Made by a program: the position numbers and the translations under genes
The notes under the pieces: model-generated
Databases searched by the model: none
What the model was told of the DNA's origin: nothing
Seen by the model: the letters and a program-made list of their open reading frames with translations, nothing else
Shown here: positions 63,116-64,000 of the stretch, piece after piece
How positions within the stretch are numbered: the first letter of the stretch is position 1
Layout: the number at the start of each line of letters is the position of its first letter
NCBI RefSeq assembly: GCF_037975245.1
Contig: NC_092568.1
Coordinates: 34,690,501-34,754,500 of the forward strand
Direction: 5' to 3'
Source: Apostichopus japonicus
Lineage: Eukaryota > Echinodermata > Holothuroidea > Aspidochirotida > Stichopodidae
Length of the DNA stretch: 64,000 nucleotides

Positions 63116-64000
63116 GCGAGGGCTCATTTTTAAGAAAATGTTAAGGATTGTTAGGTTGTACAATGAAAGCACTTAAACATTCTTAGTGAGTTGCCTGACG
63201 TGGTACTTCGCACAAATCGTATGCACTACAGTTACTGAATATATGCCCAGGGACTATTATATATGTTATAGTTACGTACGTCCTGCGATTTTCAAACGCT
63301 TGGGAGTTTTAAAACGGAGCGCCTTTCACGAGAGCCGTACGTAAGTATTTAGCCTTGTAGGTGAGTACCGTAACGTTAGGCTAAGCGGGCCATGTCTATC
63401 GGCCTTAGTGAGTAGTCTTACTTTCAACCAGGGACACAAAACCTGTTAGTTGCTCCCTCCTATATTTTGGGGTTAACAAATCCAAAGTACACTCAGTTAC
63501 AGTTAGGCATATGTAAAACATAACAGTTTTTGAATGAATATCTTTATTTCCTTCAAAAACCACAAATTCTTCTCGAAAGAACCAAATCCCAATCCTTTGC
63601 ACAGATGATTGAATTTGTTTGAAAACAAATAAATCATAACAATCAACGCAAAAAATTGTTAACAACGATTCCATTACAGAGATTTTTATGCTAAAAATAG
63701 TCAATGGTGGTTTCTAAATGTACTGTGATTTGCTTGGCTAATAGCCCCCTCATTGACTGGAAGCATTCTTGCATCTATTGTGTTCAATGAACACAAAGGG
63801 TGTTGTTTGTAACTTCATGGTAACTAGTCTACGGCATGCTTCGCGCTTCATAATTCGACAATAATTGTGTTGTTGTATACTAGTTACAGCTTTTATCATT
63901 TGATGTTTTTGTGCACAAGCCAGTGATTGTCAGGGGCGAATATAATAAGTATTGTGCGTTTCTGTATAAAGGTACCTTAAAGTGCATGTTTTCATCGAGT
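63116..64000. other. Intergenic to the window end, no gene
   Basis: A 99-codon minus-strand frame at 63405-63704 shows no known domain. Nothing else recognised. Confidence 0.4.

Noticed and set aside
63405-63704. 99-codon minus-strand frame
   Set aside because: It has no recognisable domain and no neighbouring exon; judged a chance frame.

Overview
The window is animal nuclear DNA: genes have GT-AG introns and long intergenic spaces, and the sequence is crowded with transposable elements. The mix of families (Ty3/Gypsy, Penelope-like, CR1/jockey-like LINE, hAT, PIF/Harbinger, tRNA-derived SINEs) together with host genes of deuterostome type (PPP2R3C, a POMGNT2-like GT61 enzyme, a small death-domain protein) suggests a marine invertebrate deuterostome, most likely an echinoderm. 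The species call is inference. No prokaryotic features and no CRISPR array were seen.

Region 1 (1-14 kb) is the 5' two thirds of PPP2R3C, the B'' gamma regulatory subunit of protein phosphatase 2A, on the minus strand. Eight exons with consistent phases run from the ATG at 13979 to 987; the last exons lie off the left edge. Its introns hold a tRNA-derived SINE whose tail is split by a 1.2-kb TIR element with 8-bp target duplications, a 26-bp minisatellite split by a second such element (1.77 kb, perfect 8-bp duplication), and a perfect 57-bp palindrome. A 5'-truncated LINE lies just upstream of the gene.

Region 2 (18.5-33.1 kb) is a nested set of insertions that can be read from target-site duplications. 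A roughly 0.4-kb hAT-type MITE (18478-33105, TSD agtaaggg) is split by a roughly 5-kb hAT element with a ZMYM1-like transposase (18726-32946, TSD atgacaaa). That element is itself split by a complete Ty3/Gypsy LTR retrotransposon (23103-32335, TSD atac) whose two 730-bp LTRs look identical, and it also carries another MITE (22068-22409). The retrotransposon has gag, pol and integrase frames, plus an extra unrecognised 204-residue ORF after integrase. A roughly 55-bp subterminal motif is shared between the hAT element and at least seven other places in the window, so this transposase may be the source that moved the local MITEs.

Region 3 (33-37.4 kb) has SINE and Gypsy debris and an intact, intronless, 468-residue POMGNT2-like glycosyltransferase on the minus strand. 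It lacks the C-terminal fibronectin III domain, and its 3' end has been tandemly copied downstream.

Region 4 (39-52.4 kb) is a graveyard of domesticated or transposon-related genes: a promoter-like patch with a frameshifted THAP domain, a spliced but frameshifted GIN1/Ginger-like integrase pseudogene, a PIF/Harbinger transposase remnant, and a candidate 4.9-kb element with inverted ends enclosing spliced plus-strand exons of unknown family.

Region 5 (52.5-64 kb) has a decayed Penelope-like retroelement, a two-exon minus-strand gene encoding a 111-residue death-domain protein, a tandemly triplicated block in which one copy reads as a signal-peptide first exon, several complete or partial hAT MITEs, palindromes and low-complexity tracts. 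No convincing gene was found after about 57.5 kb.
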